Assembly: GCA_964478455.1 (NCBI GenBank)
Contig: CAYZJD010000044.1
Span: 1 to 18,404, forward strand
Source: CAYZJD01 sp964478455
Lineage (GTDB): Bacteria > Acidobacteriota > Terriglobia > Bryobacterales > Bryobacteraceae
Reading direction: 5' to 3'
DNA length: 18,404 nucleotides
Part shown: positions 4,612 through 12,290 of the stretch, one piece after another
Layout: every line of letters begins with the position of its first letter
Position numbering within the stretch: the first letter of the stretch is position 1
Made by a program: the position numbers and the translations under genes
Notes under the pieces: generated by a model
Databases searched by the model: none
What the model saw: the letters and a program-made list of their open reading frames with translations, nothing else
What the model was told of the DNA's origin: nothing

Positions 4612-6870
4612 TCAGAACAGACGTTCCTGCTTCTTGAGCGTGCCGAAGGAGCCGATGTTCGCCAGTGAGAACGCGACGCGGAACTGGTTCTCGTTGCGCG
4701 CTCCGAAACCAAACCGCCGGTATTGCACGCTGAAACCGCAGCAATCGGTATTGTAGGTGACCTGCGTGGTGGCGAACTGCATGATGCCGATGCGGTAGTC
4801 GTAGATGGCGCTGAAAGCGGCGCTCAACCCGCGGCGGTTCTCGTTGCCGAAGCCGACGATGCCGCGCACCTGGTTGGCGCTGGGACTCAAGCCGGTGAAC
4901 TGGCCCGGAGCGATCTGAACCACGGGGGCGCTGCGAACGTGATTGTGGCCGAGCGAGACGAAAAGGTTTGAGACATGTGCGTCGGCCGACAGACTGCCGT
5001 TGACCAGCTTGCTCCGCAGCGGATCGTAGTCGGCCCGCCACTCCATCCCGAAGCGCGGCACCGGGTTCAGGCGAATCACGGAGACAACCGGCGAGTAGCG
5101 GCGCGGGCCGTCGAGAAAGGCGAACGGACTAAGGCCGGCCGAGCTGAGGAGGACGTTGCGGCGGCCGGCGACCACGGCGCCGCCGAAATCGGGATCGAAG
5201 TAGCGGCGCTGCCATAACTGCCAGCTCGCCACCTCACTCACTTCCCCGCCCCGCTTGACGTAGAGCCTGTTGATCAGAGAAATCTCGGCCTCGGTCGTGT
5301 TCGAGTAGAGCTCCGTCTCGTCAAAGTGGATGAACTTGTCGAAGTCGCTGACGCCGGCCGCATGGCGGAACGAGGCCCTCGGCTCGATGACGTGCTTCAC
5401 TTTGTCGCCAAGCCAGCGGGGTCCATCGAAGGTGCGCTCGAGCGACGGCATGAGGAGCTCAAGTGATGCTTCGCGTGCAGTCCTCCGGATGTTCTTCCCG
5501 CTCACTTGCCCGTTCTCCAGACGTTCTCCGTAATGCGTACCGCGAACGGCGAAGCTCGGCAGCAGGCTGAACCCCTTCCATCGCAAGGCCGTCATGAGGC
5601 GGGGGTAAACATCCATCCGGTCAAGGAACTGGCGCGTCTGGAACAGCGGCTGGTTGCGGCGAACGAGTCCCGCGCTGGACTCCAGGGACACCCACACCGG
5701 CAGGCCGCGGCTCCAGATCTCGCGATCCCGTGCAATGAATTCCACTTGCGGCAGCTTGCGAATGGAGATCTTCCTTTCGGGGTCGATGCTCTGGAAGTTC
5801 TCGCCGCGGGCGAGCACGAAGTTGAGGCCGTAGCTCGACCAGTGTTTCTCAACGAAGCCGATAGAGTGGACCTCGGAGAAGATGGCCTCGTTGAACGATT
5901 CGGTGAATGCCTGGCGAAAGCGAAGAGAAGTCAGGTAGTTGACCTCGCCGCGCGCGTTCCAACCGCGGCCGATGCGGGACTCGCCGTCGAAGGAGAGAAT
6001 AAAGCCGCCCTCCTTGCGGCGATCGCCATTCGGCAGCCGGAGGCCGCGGTCGTTTACCCCGTACAAGATGAAATTGAACTCACTCCCGTGGCGCGGCTTG
6101 CCGCGAACGTCAGCGTGGTGGGCGAAGCCGCGCTGGGTGAAGTACTGGGTGCGGTAAGCGGCGTCGAAGCTGCGGTTGATGGCCCAGTAATAGCCGGCGC
6201 CGACCATCTTGCCGCGGCGAGAGCTGTTGCCGATGTTGGGCGTCAGCAGGCCGCTCTTTCGCGGGGCGGTTTCGAGCGACTTGTAGAAGAACGGCGTGTA
6301 GAACAGAGGCACGCGGCGGATGCGGAACACGCTGCGGTAGACGAGGGCACGGTCGCCGGGGATGATGTCGAACTTCGGACCGCGGAGCGTCCACCACGGG
6401 CCCGGCAGCTTGCAGTTTGTAATGAGGCCGTCGTGGAGGATATATTTCTCCTTGGTCTTCTCCACCCAACGGCCCTCAAAATAGAAGGGATTCTCGGTTA
6501 GCAGCAGGCGCGGGCGTGGCTCCACTTTGGGAGGCACTTCGCCGCGGACCTCGTAGAACTTGCCCGCCTCGGTGCGGAGGTTGTACTCGGCCCGCTCGGC
6601 GCGAACCTCCTCGCCGCGAAGCTTGTGGCGAAAACGCAGGTTGCCGCGGGCCTCGACATCTTCGGTCTCCTCGTTGTAGTCGATTTCGTCGGCGGCCAGC
6701 AGCATCTCCGTGGTTTCAAGTTCGACGCTGCCACGGAGGCGTCGCCAGGGACCGTCGGCAGACTGCCGGAAGGCGCGGATAAGAATCTCGCCGGGGGCCG
6801 GAACGTCCGGCGGCGCCTGCTGGGCGGGACAAGGAAGTGCAGCCAGCCCGCCGGCCGCCAAGAACAACAT
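4612..6870 (-). CDS. lptD: LPS-assembly outer-membrane protein LptD
   Basis: About 752 residues from the ATG at 6870, which begins the signal peptide MLFLAAGGLAALPCPAQQ. The frame stays open upstream to an ATG at 6972, but that would put 34 non-hydrophobic-led residues before the signal. Residues about 40-140 form the LptA-like OstA domain (RGSVELETTEMLLAADEIDYNEE, then RAERAEYNLRTEAGKFYEVRG). The remainder is a beta-barrel rich in aromatic alternating strands. Two adjacent Cys (residues 710-711, in NTDCCGFSVQYRR) match the CysCys pair that forms inter-domain disulfides in E. coli LptD. Another Cys lies in LITNCKLPGPWW, and the protein ends SLANIGSFGTLKKQERLF. LptD inserts LPS into the outer leaflet, so the organism should be a diderm with LPS. 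Confidence 0.93.
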   Translation of the reverse strand: MLFLAAGGLAALPCPAQQAPPDVPAPGEILIRAFRQSADGPWRRLRGSVELETTEMLLAADEIDYNEETEDVEARGNLRFRHKLRGEEVRAERAEYNLRTEAGKFYEVRGEVPPKVEPRPRLLLTENPFYFEGRWVEKTKEKYILHDGLITNCKLPGPWWTLRGPKFDIIPGDRALVYRSVFRIRRVPLFYTPFFYKSLETAPRKSGLLTPNIGNSSRRGKMVGAGYYWAINRSFDAAYRTQYFTQRGFAHHADVRGKPRHGSEFNFILYGVNDRGLRLPNGDRRKEGGFILSFDGESRIGRGWNARGEVNYLTSLRFRQAFTESFNEAIFSEVHSIGFVEKHWSSYGLNFVLARGENFQSIDPERKISIRKLPQVEFIARDREIWSRGLPVWVSLESSAGLVRRNQPLFQTRQFLDRMDVYPRLMTALRWKGFSLLPSFAVRGTHYGERLENGQVSGKNIRRTAREASLELLMPSLERTFDGPRWLGDKVKHVIEPRASFRHAAGVSDFDKFIHFDETELYSNTTEAEISLINRLYVKRGGEVSEVASWQLWQRRYFDPDFGGAVVAGRRNVLLSSAGLSPFAFLDGPRRYSPVVSVIRLNPVPRFGMEWRADYDPLRSKLVNGSLSADAHVSNLFVSLGHNHVRSAPVVQIAPGQFTGLSPSANQVRGIVGFGNENRRGLSAAFSAIYDYRIGIMQFATTQVTYNTDCCGFSVQYRRFGFGARNENQFRVAFSLANIGSFGTLKKQERLF

Positions 6871-7034
6871 GAGAATTCGGCTGGAAATTGCAGAAATATC
6901 GTGACAAATTCGACCGATTATGCTACCTACAAAAAGAGAGAGTCCGAGGCGCGACTGGCGTCGAGGGATCAATCGAAAACGCTAGCATGGGGCCGCCGGC
7001 CCCTGCAAGGCGCGCTGGCTTGGACAGCGACGTG
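6871..7034. promoter_or_regulatory. Divergent intergenic region between lptD and the RDD gene
   Basis: On the minus strand CATAAT (plus coordinates 6917-6922) is a 5-of-6 match to a -10 box and could drive lptD, with no good -35. Toward the plus-strand gene there is a 6-bp hairpin ggggcc-gcc-ggcccc (6989-7003). An ATG at 6987 opens directly into this hairpin, in frame with the RDD gene, and is a less likely start. No convincing plus-strand promoter was found. Confidence 0.25.
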
Positions 7035-7904
7035 ATGAACTGCTGGTACTGTGGGGCTTCGAATCCAGAGGGCGAGCACCGATGCCGCCGTTGCGGGCGG
7101 CGGCTTTACGGCAGTCCGCTTGCGGCACAGCCATCGGCGCTTCGGGCCGTGCCAGGTCGCGCTGGAGCCGCCGTGGCGCCGATACCTGCGCCCCAGCTCC
7201 AGCCCTCAGATCCGAACGCGCTGAAGCGGAGCGAGGTGCGGAGAGGACCGCACCAGGCCTCCCTGTTCGCGGAGCACCCCGCTTCGCGGGTGATTCCGAT
7301 CGAGTCGATTTCGCCCGGCGCGAGGCCAGTGGCGCTGCGCCCGCGTCCCACGCCGGCCTCCAGGCCGCGGCGGACAGCGCGAAGGGGCCCTCCACCCGGA
7401 CAGCAGCTTCTGGGATTCCTGGAGCCTACGCCGTCGCCCGCCGAGGCAGCTCCGGTTGAGGTGCGAGCCGCAGTCAGGTGCAACTTCTCTGTAGCCCCCA
7501 TCCGCGCGCGAATGCAGGCAGCGGCGACAGACGTCGCTTTGGCGCTGGCCGCGTGGACCGTGTTCCTTACGGTGTTCTTTCTGTGCGGCGGCACGGTGGT
7601 ATGGAGCCGGGCGGCGATGGCGATCTGGCCGCTCAGCTTCGCGCTGATCTTCCTGTTCTACAAGGTGGCGGCCTGCATCCGCGAAGTCGAAACACCGGGC
7701 ATGCAGTCAGCCGGATTGCGGCTCTTGCACTTCGACGGCCGGCCGCCGGGCAAGGGGCGGAGATTGCTGCGCATCGCCTCGAGCGTGCTGAGCGCGATGC
7801 CCGTGGGCATCGGCCTGTGGTGGGCGCTGGCCGACGAAGAACACCTGACCATTTACGACCACATGTCTTCGACGTTCTCGACGCCGGCCAGGGAGCGCAG
7901 GTAG
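7035..7904 (+). CDS. RDD-family membrane protein with N-terminal zinc ribbon
   Basis: A 289-residue protein from the ATG at 7035. It opens with a compact zinc ribbon, C3-x2-C6-x10-C17-x2-C20 (MNCWYCGASN... CRRCG), which is why this start is preferred over in-frame ATGs at 6888 and 6987. Residues about 27-155 are a Pro/Ala/Arg-rich, probably disordered linker. The C-terminal half is an RDD-type domain: an entry helix (IRARMQAAATDVALALAAW), two hydrophobic segments (TVFLTVFFLCGG and AIWPLSFALIFLFY), the SAGLRLLHFDGRPPGKGRRLLR loop, then SAMPVGIGLWWALADEEHLTIYDHMSSTFS. RDD proteins are small membrane proteins, some implicated in ion or small-molecule transport; the role here is unknown. The pgi gene follows on the same strand. 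Confidence 0.8.
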   Translation: MNCWYCGASNPEGEHRCRRCGRRLYGSPLAAQPSALRAVPGRAGAAVAPIPAPQLQPSDPNALKRSEVRRGPHQASLFAEHPASRVIPIESISPGARPVALRPRPTPASRPRRTARRGPPPGQQLLGFLEPTPSPAEAAPVEVRAAVRCNFSVAPIRARMQAAATDVALALAAWTVFLTVFFLCGGTVVWSRAAMAIWPLSFALIFLFYKVAACIREVETPGMQSAGLRLLHFDGRPPGKGRRLLRIASSVLSAMPVGIGLWWALADEEHLTIYDHMSSTFSTPARERR

Positions 7905-7912
7905 ACCCGGCG

Positions 7913-7944
7913 GCGCCTTGCTGGACAAGGCGCGAGTCTTGTCC
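7913..7944 (+). promoter_or_regulatory. Two mutually exclusive hairpins before pgi
   Basis: Hairpin A pairs gcgccttg (7913-7920) with caaggcgc (7926-7933) around a 5-nt loop. Hairpin B pairs ggacaag (7923-7929) with cttgtcc (7938-7944) around 8 nt. They share 7926-7929, so only one can form. They lie between the RDD stop and the pgi ATG at 7957. The layout resembles an attenuator, though no U-run follows, so B might instead affect ribosome access. Confidence 0.35.
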
Positions 7945-7956
7945 CACGATGAAAAC

Positions 7957-9354
7957 ATGCGCATTCATTTTGATGACACGAATCTGCTCGCCGGCATGGT
8001 GGGAGAGTCGAATGGCCTGAGGCCGGTCGAGATCCGGCAATACGCAGGGCGCGCGCTCGACGCGCTGCGCTCGTTCCGCAGAGCATTCGACGCCGGCACG
8101 TACGGCTTCCCGGGATTGCCGTTCGACACAGTGCTCGCCAGGGAGATCCTTGACTTCGCGGACGAAGTGAAGGGTTCCTATGATTCCGTCTGCCTGGTAG
8201 GCATCGGCGGAAGCGCTCTCGGCGCCTGGGCGGTGGACTGCGCCATCCGAGGGCCACATCCAGTGCAGGGCGCGCACTCGACTGCGCACCCGCGGCTGGT
8301 CATCCTGGACAACGTCGATCCTACGCTCGTCCAAGCCGCCCTCGATTCGATGAATCCGAAGAAAACACTGGCATTGGTGATCGCCAAATCCGGCGGGACG
8401 GCGGAAACAGTGGCGACGTTCCTGATTATTCGCGACTGGTTGCAGCGAAAGCTGGGGCGCAGGGCCGGTGGGCGCATCGTCGCCGTGACCTCGGAGAACA
8501 GGGGAGAGTTGTCAGAGTTGGCCGCGCGGGAAGAATACCGGACGTTCCCGATCCCACTCAACGTCGGCGGGCGCTTCAGCGTTCTGTCGGCGGTGGGGCT
8601 GCTGCCAGCGGCGCTGGTGGGCGTGGACATCCGCAAGCTGCTGAAGGGCGCGGCGGCGATGACGAGATACTGCTGGGAGGCGGACCTCGAAAAGAACCCG
8701 GGGCTGCGCGCCGCCCTGTTCCATTACCTGATCTGGACGCTGCGGAAGAAACCGATCCAGGTGGCGTTCCCGTATTCCAATCGTTTGTGGGGGCTGGCGT
8801 TCTGGTTCCGGCAGCTTTGGGCCGAGTCGCTCGGCAAGGCACGCAGCCGCGGCGGCGATCTGATTCACGTCGGCCAGACGCCGGTGGCGGCGCTCGGCAC
8901 CACGGACCAGCACTCGCAGGTGCAGCTTTACATGGAAGGGCCGAACGACAAGGTGTTCACCTTCTGGGCGGTGCGCAACCTCGGCGTCGCGGGCAAGATC
9001 CCAAAGGCAAAGCTCGGCCTGGAAGCCTTCGACGCGCTCGGCGGCCGGTCGCTCGAGGAATTGATCGAGGCCGAGCGCGTCTCGACCGCCGCTGCGCTCA
9101 CCGAGAACGGCCGGCCGAACTGCACGTTCACGCTGGACCGGGTGGACGAGGAGCACCTCGGTGCCTTCTTCCAGTTGATGGAATTCGAGACCGCGTTCAT
9201 GGGCGAGTTGCTGAACATCAACGCCTTCGACCAGGAGGGCGTTGAACTCGGCAAGCGCTTCACCTTCGGCCTGATGGGCCGCAAGGGCTACGAGGCCTAC
9301 CGGGAGAAGTTCGCAGCGTACGAGAAGAAGCGGAGGGCGGCAGCGCGGTTCTAG
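7957..9354 (+). CDS. pgi: Glucose-6-phosphate isomerase
   Basis: A 465-residue protein from the ATG at 7957; a TTG at 7918 would add 13 residues that do not look like the family and lie in the hairpin. It interconverts glucose 6-phosphate and fructose 6-phosphate in the cytoplasm. Visible family motifs are VCLVGIGGSALGAW (79-91), AKSGGTAETVATF (143-155, sugar-phosphate loop), VGGRFSVLSAVGLLPAAL, LWAESLGKARSRGGDL, TDQHSQVQLYMEGPNDK and FDQEGVELGK with the late catalytic Lys. It is of the shorter bacterial type (about 450 residues) rather than the roughly 550-residue E. coli type. The 3' end overlaps a small minus-strand membrane protein gene by 4 bp. Confidence 0.95.
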   Translation: MRIHFDDTNLLAGMVGESNGLRPVEIRQYAGRALDALRSFRRAFDAGTYGFPGLPFDTVLAREILDFADEVKGSYDSVCLVGIGGSALGAWAVDCAIRGPHPVQGAHSTAHPRLVILDNVDPTLVQAALDSMNPKKTLALVIAKSGGTAETVATFLIIRDWLQRKLGRRAGGRIVAVTSENRGELSELAAREEYRTFPIPLNVGGRFSVLSAVGLLPAALVGVDIRKLLKGAAAMTRYCWEADLEKNPGLRAALFHYLIWTLRKKPIQVAFPYSNRLWGLAFWFRQLWAESLGKARSRGGDLIHVGQTPVAALGTTDQHSQVQLYMEGPNDKVFTFWAVRNLGVAGKIPKAKLGLEAFDALGGRSLEELIEAERVSTAAALTENGRPNCTFTLDRVDEEHLGAFFQLMEFETAFMGELLNINAFDQEGVELGKRFTFGLMGRKGYEAYREKFAAYEKKRRAAARF

Positions 9355-9539
9355 CGCAGGACACGGGCCGGGAGCAGGAACAGAGCCTTGATGAACTCCA
9401 GCACCCCCGTTACCACCACGCCGATGAGCCGGAATGGCAGCAGTAGAAGCCAGACGAGCGGATAGAGAACGAGCGCCAGAATCGCCACCGGCCAGCACAG
9501 CACCAGCAGGATACAGAACAGCAGGAACTTCACGAGCAC
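9351..9539 (-). CDS. Tiny conserved-looking hydrophobic membrane protein
   Basis: A 62-residue protein that is almost entirely hydrophobic: one long segment (FLLFCILLVLCWPVAILALVLYPLVWLLLLPFRLIGVVV) and a second (LEFIKALFLLPARVL), probably one or two membrane helices. The start is GTG at 9539, chosen because AGGGAGG (plus coordinates 9545-9551) lies 5 nt upstream; a second GTG two codons on is possible. The sequence (CWPVAILALVLYPLVWLLLLPFRL) reminds me of small uncharacterised proteins in several Gram-negative groups, but I cannot verify this. Its function is unknown. It overlaps the 3' end of pgi tail to tail by 4 bp, and the SDR gene lies 124 bp upstream on the same strand. Confidence 0.7.
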   Translation of the reverse strand: MLVKFLLFCILLVLCWPVAILALVLYPLVWLLLLPFRLIGVVVTGVLEFIKALFLLPARVLR

Positions 9540-9642
9540 ACTTGCCTCCCTCTTGAGAATAGAACGCAGCGCGCGCCGGCAGGTTCCACGAATCGGACAA
9601 TCGGCTGGACCGCGCGCGGGCGAAATCGGGGATTACGTAGCC

Positions 9643-9661
9643 TGTCACCGGTTGTCACCGG
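9643..9661. repeat. Two tandem copies of a 9-bp sequence
   Basis: The sequence tgtcaccgg occurs at 9643-9651 and again at 9653-9661, exactly 10 bp apart, just after the stop codon of the SDR gene on the minus strand. A 10-bp period puts both copies on the same face of the helix. It could be a protein site for the small membrane protein gene downstream, but two short copies are weak evidence. Confidence 0.25.
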
Positions 9662-9663
9662 CT

Positions 9664-10440
9664 TCAGGCGTGGCTGATGTAGTCCATCCGGCCGCCGTCC
9701 ACGGTGATGGTTTGGGCCGTAATGAAGCCGGCTTCTTCGGAAACGAGGAAGGCAACGGCGGCGGCGACGTCCTCCGGCGTCCCGGTGCGGCGCACCATGG
9801 CGCGGGCAGCCATGTGGGCGAGGTGCTTGTCGAGTTCCTCCGGATCCCGGCCCTTAGTGGCCATCTCGGTGACGATGTAGCCGGGAGCTACGGCGTTCAC
9901 CGTGATGCCGTAAGGACCAAGATCCATCGCCCAGCGGCGCGTGAGAATGGCGACCTCCGCCTTAGTGGCGGCATAGAAGGTTGTTCCCGGCAGGGCAGTG
10001 CCGTGAGCCGCGACGGAAGTGAGGTTGAGGATGCGGCCCCAGCGGCGCGCCTTCATTCCCTCGACTGCCTCCTGCGTGACGGTGATGAGAGCGTCCACGT
10101 TTGTGCGGCGCATGCGCTCGAGCGCCGCGTGCTGGTACTCGCTCAAGTCTCCACGCTCGTACACGCCGGCGTTGTTCACGAGGATGTCGATGGGCCCGAG
10201 CTCGCCGGAGAGCATCTTAATCATGGACGCCACTTGCCAGCCGTCGGTAATGTCGGCCTCCACGGCGAGCGCCTTGCCGCCGGCGGCGCGAATCGCGGCA
10301 GCCACCGCTTCAGCCTCCGCACGCCTCTCGCGGTAGTTCACGGCGATCGCGATGCCGTCGCGCGCTAGTCGCCGGCAGATCGCGGCGCCAATACCACGGG
10401 AGCCGCCCGTTACAAGAGCAGTACGGAGGCAGTTGGACAT
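9664..10440 (-). CDS. SDR-family oxidoreductase, FabG-like
   Basis: A 258-residue classical short-chain dehydrogenase/reductase. It has the nucleotide-binding TGGSRGIG (11-18), the NNAG motif (88-91), a structural Asn (N113), the catalytic Ser in LTSVAAHG (S141) and Y155-x3-K159 in FYAATKAEV. The PG motif (APGYIVTEM) and C-terminal GFITAQTITVDGGRMDY are typical of 3-oxoacyl-ACP reductase-like members. VNYRERRAEAE after the second strand has Arg positions suiting NADPH, an inference. The substrate cannot be told from sequence: fatty-acid synthesis FabG and sugar or polyol dehydrogenases look alike at this level, and no acyl-carrier or fab genes are nearby. It is divergent from the hydrogenase operon, with the 214-bp gap holding operator-like dyads. 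Confidence 0.85.
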   Translation of the reverse strand: MSNCLRTALVTGGSRGIGAAICRRLARDGIAIAVNYRERRAEAEAVAAAIRAAGGKALAVEADITDGWQVASMIKMLSGELGPIDILVNNAGVYERGDLSEYQHAALERMRRTNVDALITVTQEAVEGMKARRWGRILNLTSVAAHGTALPGTTFYAATKAEVAILTRRWAMDLGPYGITVNAVAPGYIVTEMATKGRDPEELDKHLAHMAARAMVRRTGTPEDVAAAVAFLVSEEAGFITAQTITVDGGRMDYISHA

Positions 10441-10486
10441 TGCACGGACGATTCTCGCACAAGCGCTGCGCGGGAAGCTCGGGAGT

Positions 10487-10552
10487 GCGTGGGTAAATTC
10501 ACGCAGAGAATCAGAATCGAAAGTCCGAAATGAAGCGCGTTTTCACCCACGC
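10487..10552. promoter_or_regulatory. Paired 18-bp dyads upstream of the hydrogenase operon
   Basis: Site 1 (10487-10504, gcgtgggtaaattcacgc) is an imperfect dyad with perfect gcgtg/cacgc ends. Site 2 (10535-10552, gcgcgttttcacccacgc), read on the opposite strand, matches site 1 at 14 of 18 positions, including eight in a row. Their centres are 48 bp apart. They lie between the divergent SDR gene and hydB, so they could bind a dimeric regulator controlling either or both. They could also pair as one long stem in RNA. I see no convincing -10/-35 pair nearby. A further ttgcc-ttt-ggcaa (10593-10605) follows. Confidence 0.4.
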
Positions 10553-10654
10553 GGGCGCATGATCGGCTCCTATCTCAAGATGCTTCAACAACTTGCCTTT
10601 GGCAAAGAAGATGCGCTTGTTCATGGGCAAACCAGTCCTCTGCTGGTCACGGCC

Positions 10655-11812
10655 ATGGCCACAACCCAAGCTGAACCAGGCACGAAACTTGTCATCGAAG
10701 TTGAGGCGATCACCGAGTTGATTTCCCGTCTCCGCGGGCAAGGCTACGAGGTGATCGGCCCCACGCGCCGCGACGGCGCCATTGTTTACGACAGCGTGCA
10801 GAAAGTCGAGGACCTGCCCGCCGGGTGGACGGACGAGCAAGCGCCGGGGAAGTACCGGCTGAAGAACAACGAAGACGGCGCGTTGTTCGGCTACACGCTC
10901 GGAGCGCAAGGTTGGAAGCGGTTCCTCCATCCGCCGGAAGTCAAGCTGTTCCGGGTCGAGAACGACAGTGACGGTTTCCGGATCGTGGAGAGCGCGTCGG
11001 CGCAGCCTCCGCCGAAGTACGCGTTCCTGGGCGTGCGGGCGTGCGAGCTGGCGGCGATCGCGCTCCAGGACCGGGTCCTCACGGCGGACTGGTACGCGGA
11101 TCCCGTCTACGCCGGCCGCCGGCGCAATCTGTTCATCGTGGCGGTCCAATGCACACGAGCTTCGGCGAACTGTTTCTGCACGTCGATGGGCACGGGACCC
11201 CAGGTCAAGACGGGATGCGACATCCTGCTGACGGAGATCGCCGGCGACGGCCGCCGCTTCCTCGTGGCAGCCGCGGGCACGCGGGCCGGCGCCGGGGTGC
11301 TGGCGGATATCGGAGCGAAGAAGGCACCGGCCGAGGCGGTGAAGCAGGCGGACAGGGCGGTGGAAGGCGCCGCGGCGATGATCACGAAGCGCCTGGAGGT
11401 GAGCGGCGTGCGCGAGCTGCTCTACGAGCAGTTCGAGAGCGCACGTTGGGACGACGTGGCGCGGCGGTGCCTCACCTGCGGCAACTGCACCATGGTCTGC
11501 CCGACCTGTTTCTGTGTGACGGTAGACGACGCGAGCGATTTCAGCGGCCAGAGCGCGGAGCGCTGGCGGCGTTGGGATTCGTGCTTCACGCAGAGCTTCA
11601 GTTACATCCATGGCGGCAGCGTACGGCTGTCCCCGAAATCGCGGTACCGGCAGTGGCTGACGCACAAGCTGGCGGCCTGGCAGGACCAGTTCGGCAGCCC
11701 GGGTTGCGTCGGTTGCGGGCGCTGCATCACCTGGTGTCCCGCGGGGATCGATATTACAGAAGAGGTAGCGGCAATTCGCGACGGCGCGCAGGCGGCCGCC
11801 GCAAGGGAGTAG
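10655..11812 (+). CDS. hydB: [NiFe] hydrogenase (group 3b) beta subunit, iron-sulfur
   Basis: A 385-residue protein from the ATG at 10655. The frame is open far upstream, and ATGs at 10559 and 10580 are possible, but family members begin shortly before a segment like VIEVEAITELISRLRGQGYEVIGP, so 10655 fits best. The N-terminal part (RRDGAIVYDSV, GVRACELAAIALQDRV, AVQCTRASANCFCTSMGTGP) is typical of the sulfhydrogenase beta subunit. The C-terminal part has two [4Fe-4S] sets, C272/C275/C278/C282 (CLTCGNCTMVCP) and C351/C354/C357/C361 (CVGCGRCITWCP). It passes electrons between the flavin subunit HydG and the hydrogenase core. It is the first gene of the operon, and the next start is 4 nt after its stop. 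Confidence 0.92.
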   Translation: MATTQAEPGTKLVIEVEAITELISRLRGQGYEVIGPTRRDGAIVYDSVQKVEDLPAGWTDEQAPGKYRLKNNEDGALFGYTLGAQGWKRFLHPPEVKLFRVENDSDGFRIVESASAQPPPKYAFLGVRACELAAIALQDRVLTADWYADPVYAGRRRNLFIVAVQCTRASANCFCTSMGTGPQVKTGCDILLTEIAGDGRRFLVAAAGTRAGAGVLADIGAKKAPAEAVKQADRAVEGAAAMITKRLEVSGVRELLYEQFESARWDDVARRCLTCGNCTMVCPTCFCVTVDDASDFSGQSAERWRRWDSCFTQSFSYIHGGSVRLSPKSRYRQWLTHKLAAWQDQFGSPGCVGCGRCITWCPAGIDITEEVAAIRDGAQAAAARE

Positions 11813-11816
11813 GTCG

Positions 11817-12290
11817 ATGGAGAACGTGAATTTGCTGGAGATTCTTCAGAAGCATCCTTTCGTGCAAGGGTTCCAGCCCAAGCACATCGAGAAGCTCGCC
11901 GCGCTCGGCCACGAACTGAAGCTCGAGCGGGACCGGATCATTTTCCGGGAAGGCGACGAGTCCAGTTTCTTCTACCTGATTGTGACCGGGAAGGTGGCCC
12001 TCGAGGTGACCGCGCTCGGCCGGACGCTGCGGGTGCAGACGCTGGGCGATGGCGAAGAACTGGGCTGGTCGAGCGTGCTGGCGAGCGAGGGGAAACATTT
12101 CCAGGCGCGGGCGCTTGGCGCCGTGAGGGCGATTGTCTTTGACGGCGCGCGGCTGAGGGAGGCCTGCGAGGAGGACCACACGTTCGGCTACGAGATGATG
12201 AAGCGGCTGCTCGGGGTAGTGGCGGAGCGGCTTCAGGCGACGCGGATTCAGTTGCTCGACATGTACTCCCCGGCAGGGGCAAAGCCATGA
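11817..12290 (+). CDS. Stand-alone cyclic-nucleotide-binding-fold protein
   Basis: A 157-residue protein that is a single cNMP-binding (Crp-type) beta-roll with flanking helices and no helix-turn-helix, so it is not a Crp-like transcription factor. The fold shows in EKLAALGHELKLERDRIIFREGDESSFFYLIVTGKVALEV and in the cassette GDGEELGWSSVLASEGKHFQARAL (78-100). Aligned by eye to E. coli CRP, the phosphate-contacting Arg82-Ser83 pair is Lys93-His94 here, so cAMP binding is doubtful. The HFxARA form recalls small sensor-like CNB proteins seen with other genes. It lies between hydB (4-nt gap) and hydG (4-bp ATGA overlap), so it is likely made with the enzyme and may be a ligand-sensing partner. 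That role is an inference. Confidence 0.85.
   Translation: MENVNLLEILQKHPFVQGFQPKHIEKLAALGHELKLERDRIIFREGDESSFFYLIVTGKVALEVTALGRTLRVQTLGDGEELGWSSVLASEGKHFQARALGAVRAIVFDGARLREACEEDHTFGYEMMKRLLGVVAERLQATRIQLLDMYSPAGAKP

Noticed and set aside
5506..6501. A 331-codon plus-strand frame inside lptD
   Set aside because: It is antisense to a full LptD with its CysCys motif, and its composition is Ala/Val/Glu-rich in the way antisense of barrel codons produces.
8512..9648. A 378-codon minus-strand frame opposite pgi
   Set aside because: Pgi motifs are continuous on the plus strand; this frame matches nothing and also crosses the small membrane protein gene.
10593..10605. FNR- or CRP-type site ttgcc-ttt-ggcaa before hydB
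   Set aside because: Arms and spacing do not match either consensus, and a 5-bp dyad is common by chance.
10511..11665. A 384-codon open frame on the minus strand under hydB
   Set aside because: It is antisense to a well-supported iron-sulfur subunit, is Arg/His/Ala-rich with no family motifs, and is a typical high-GC shadow.
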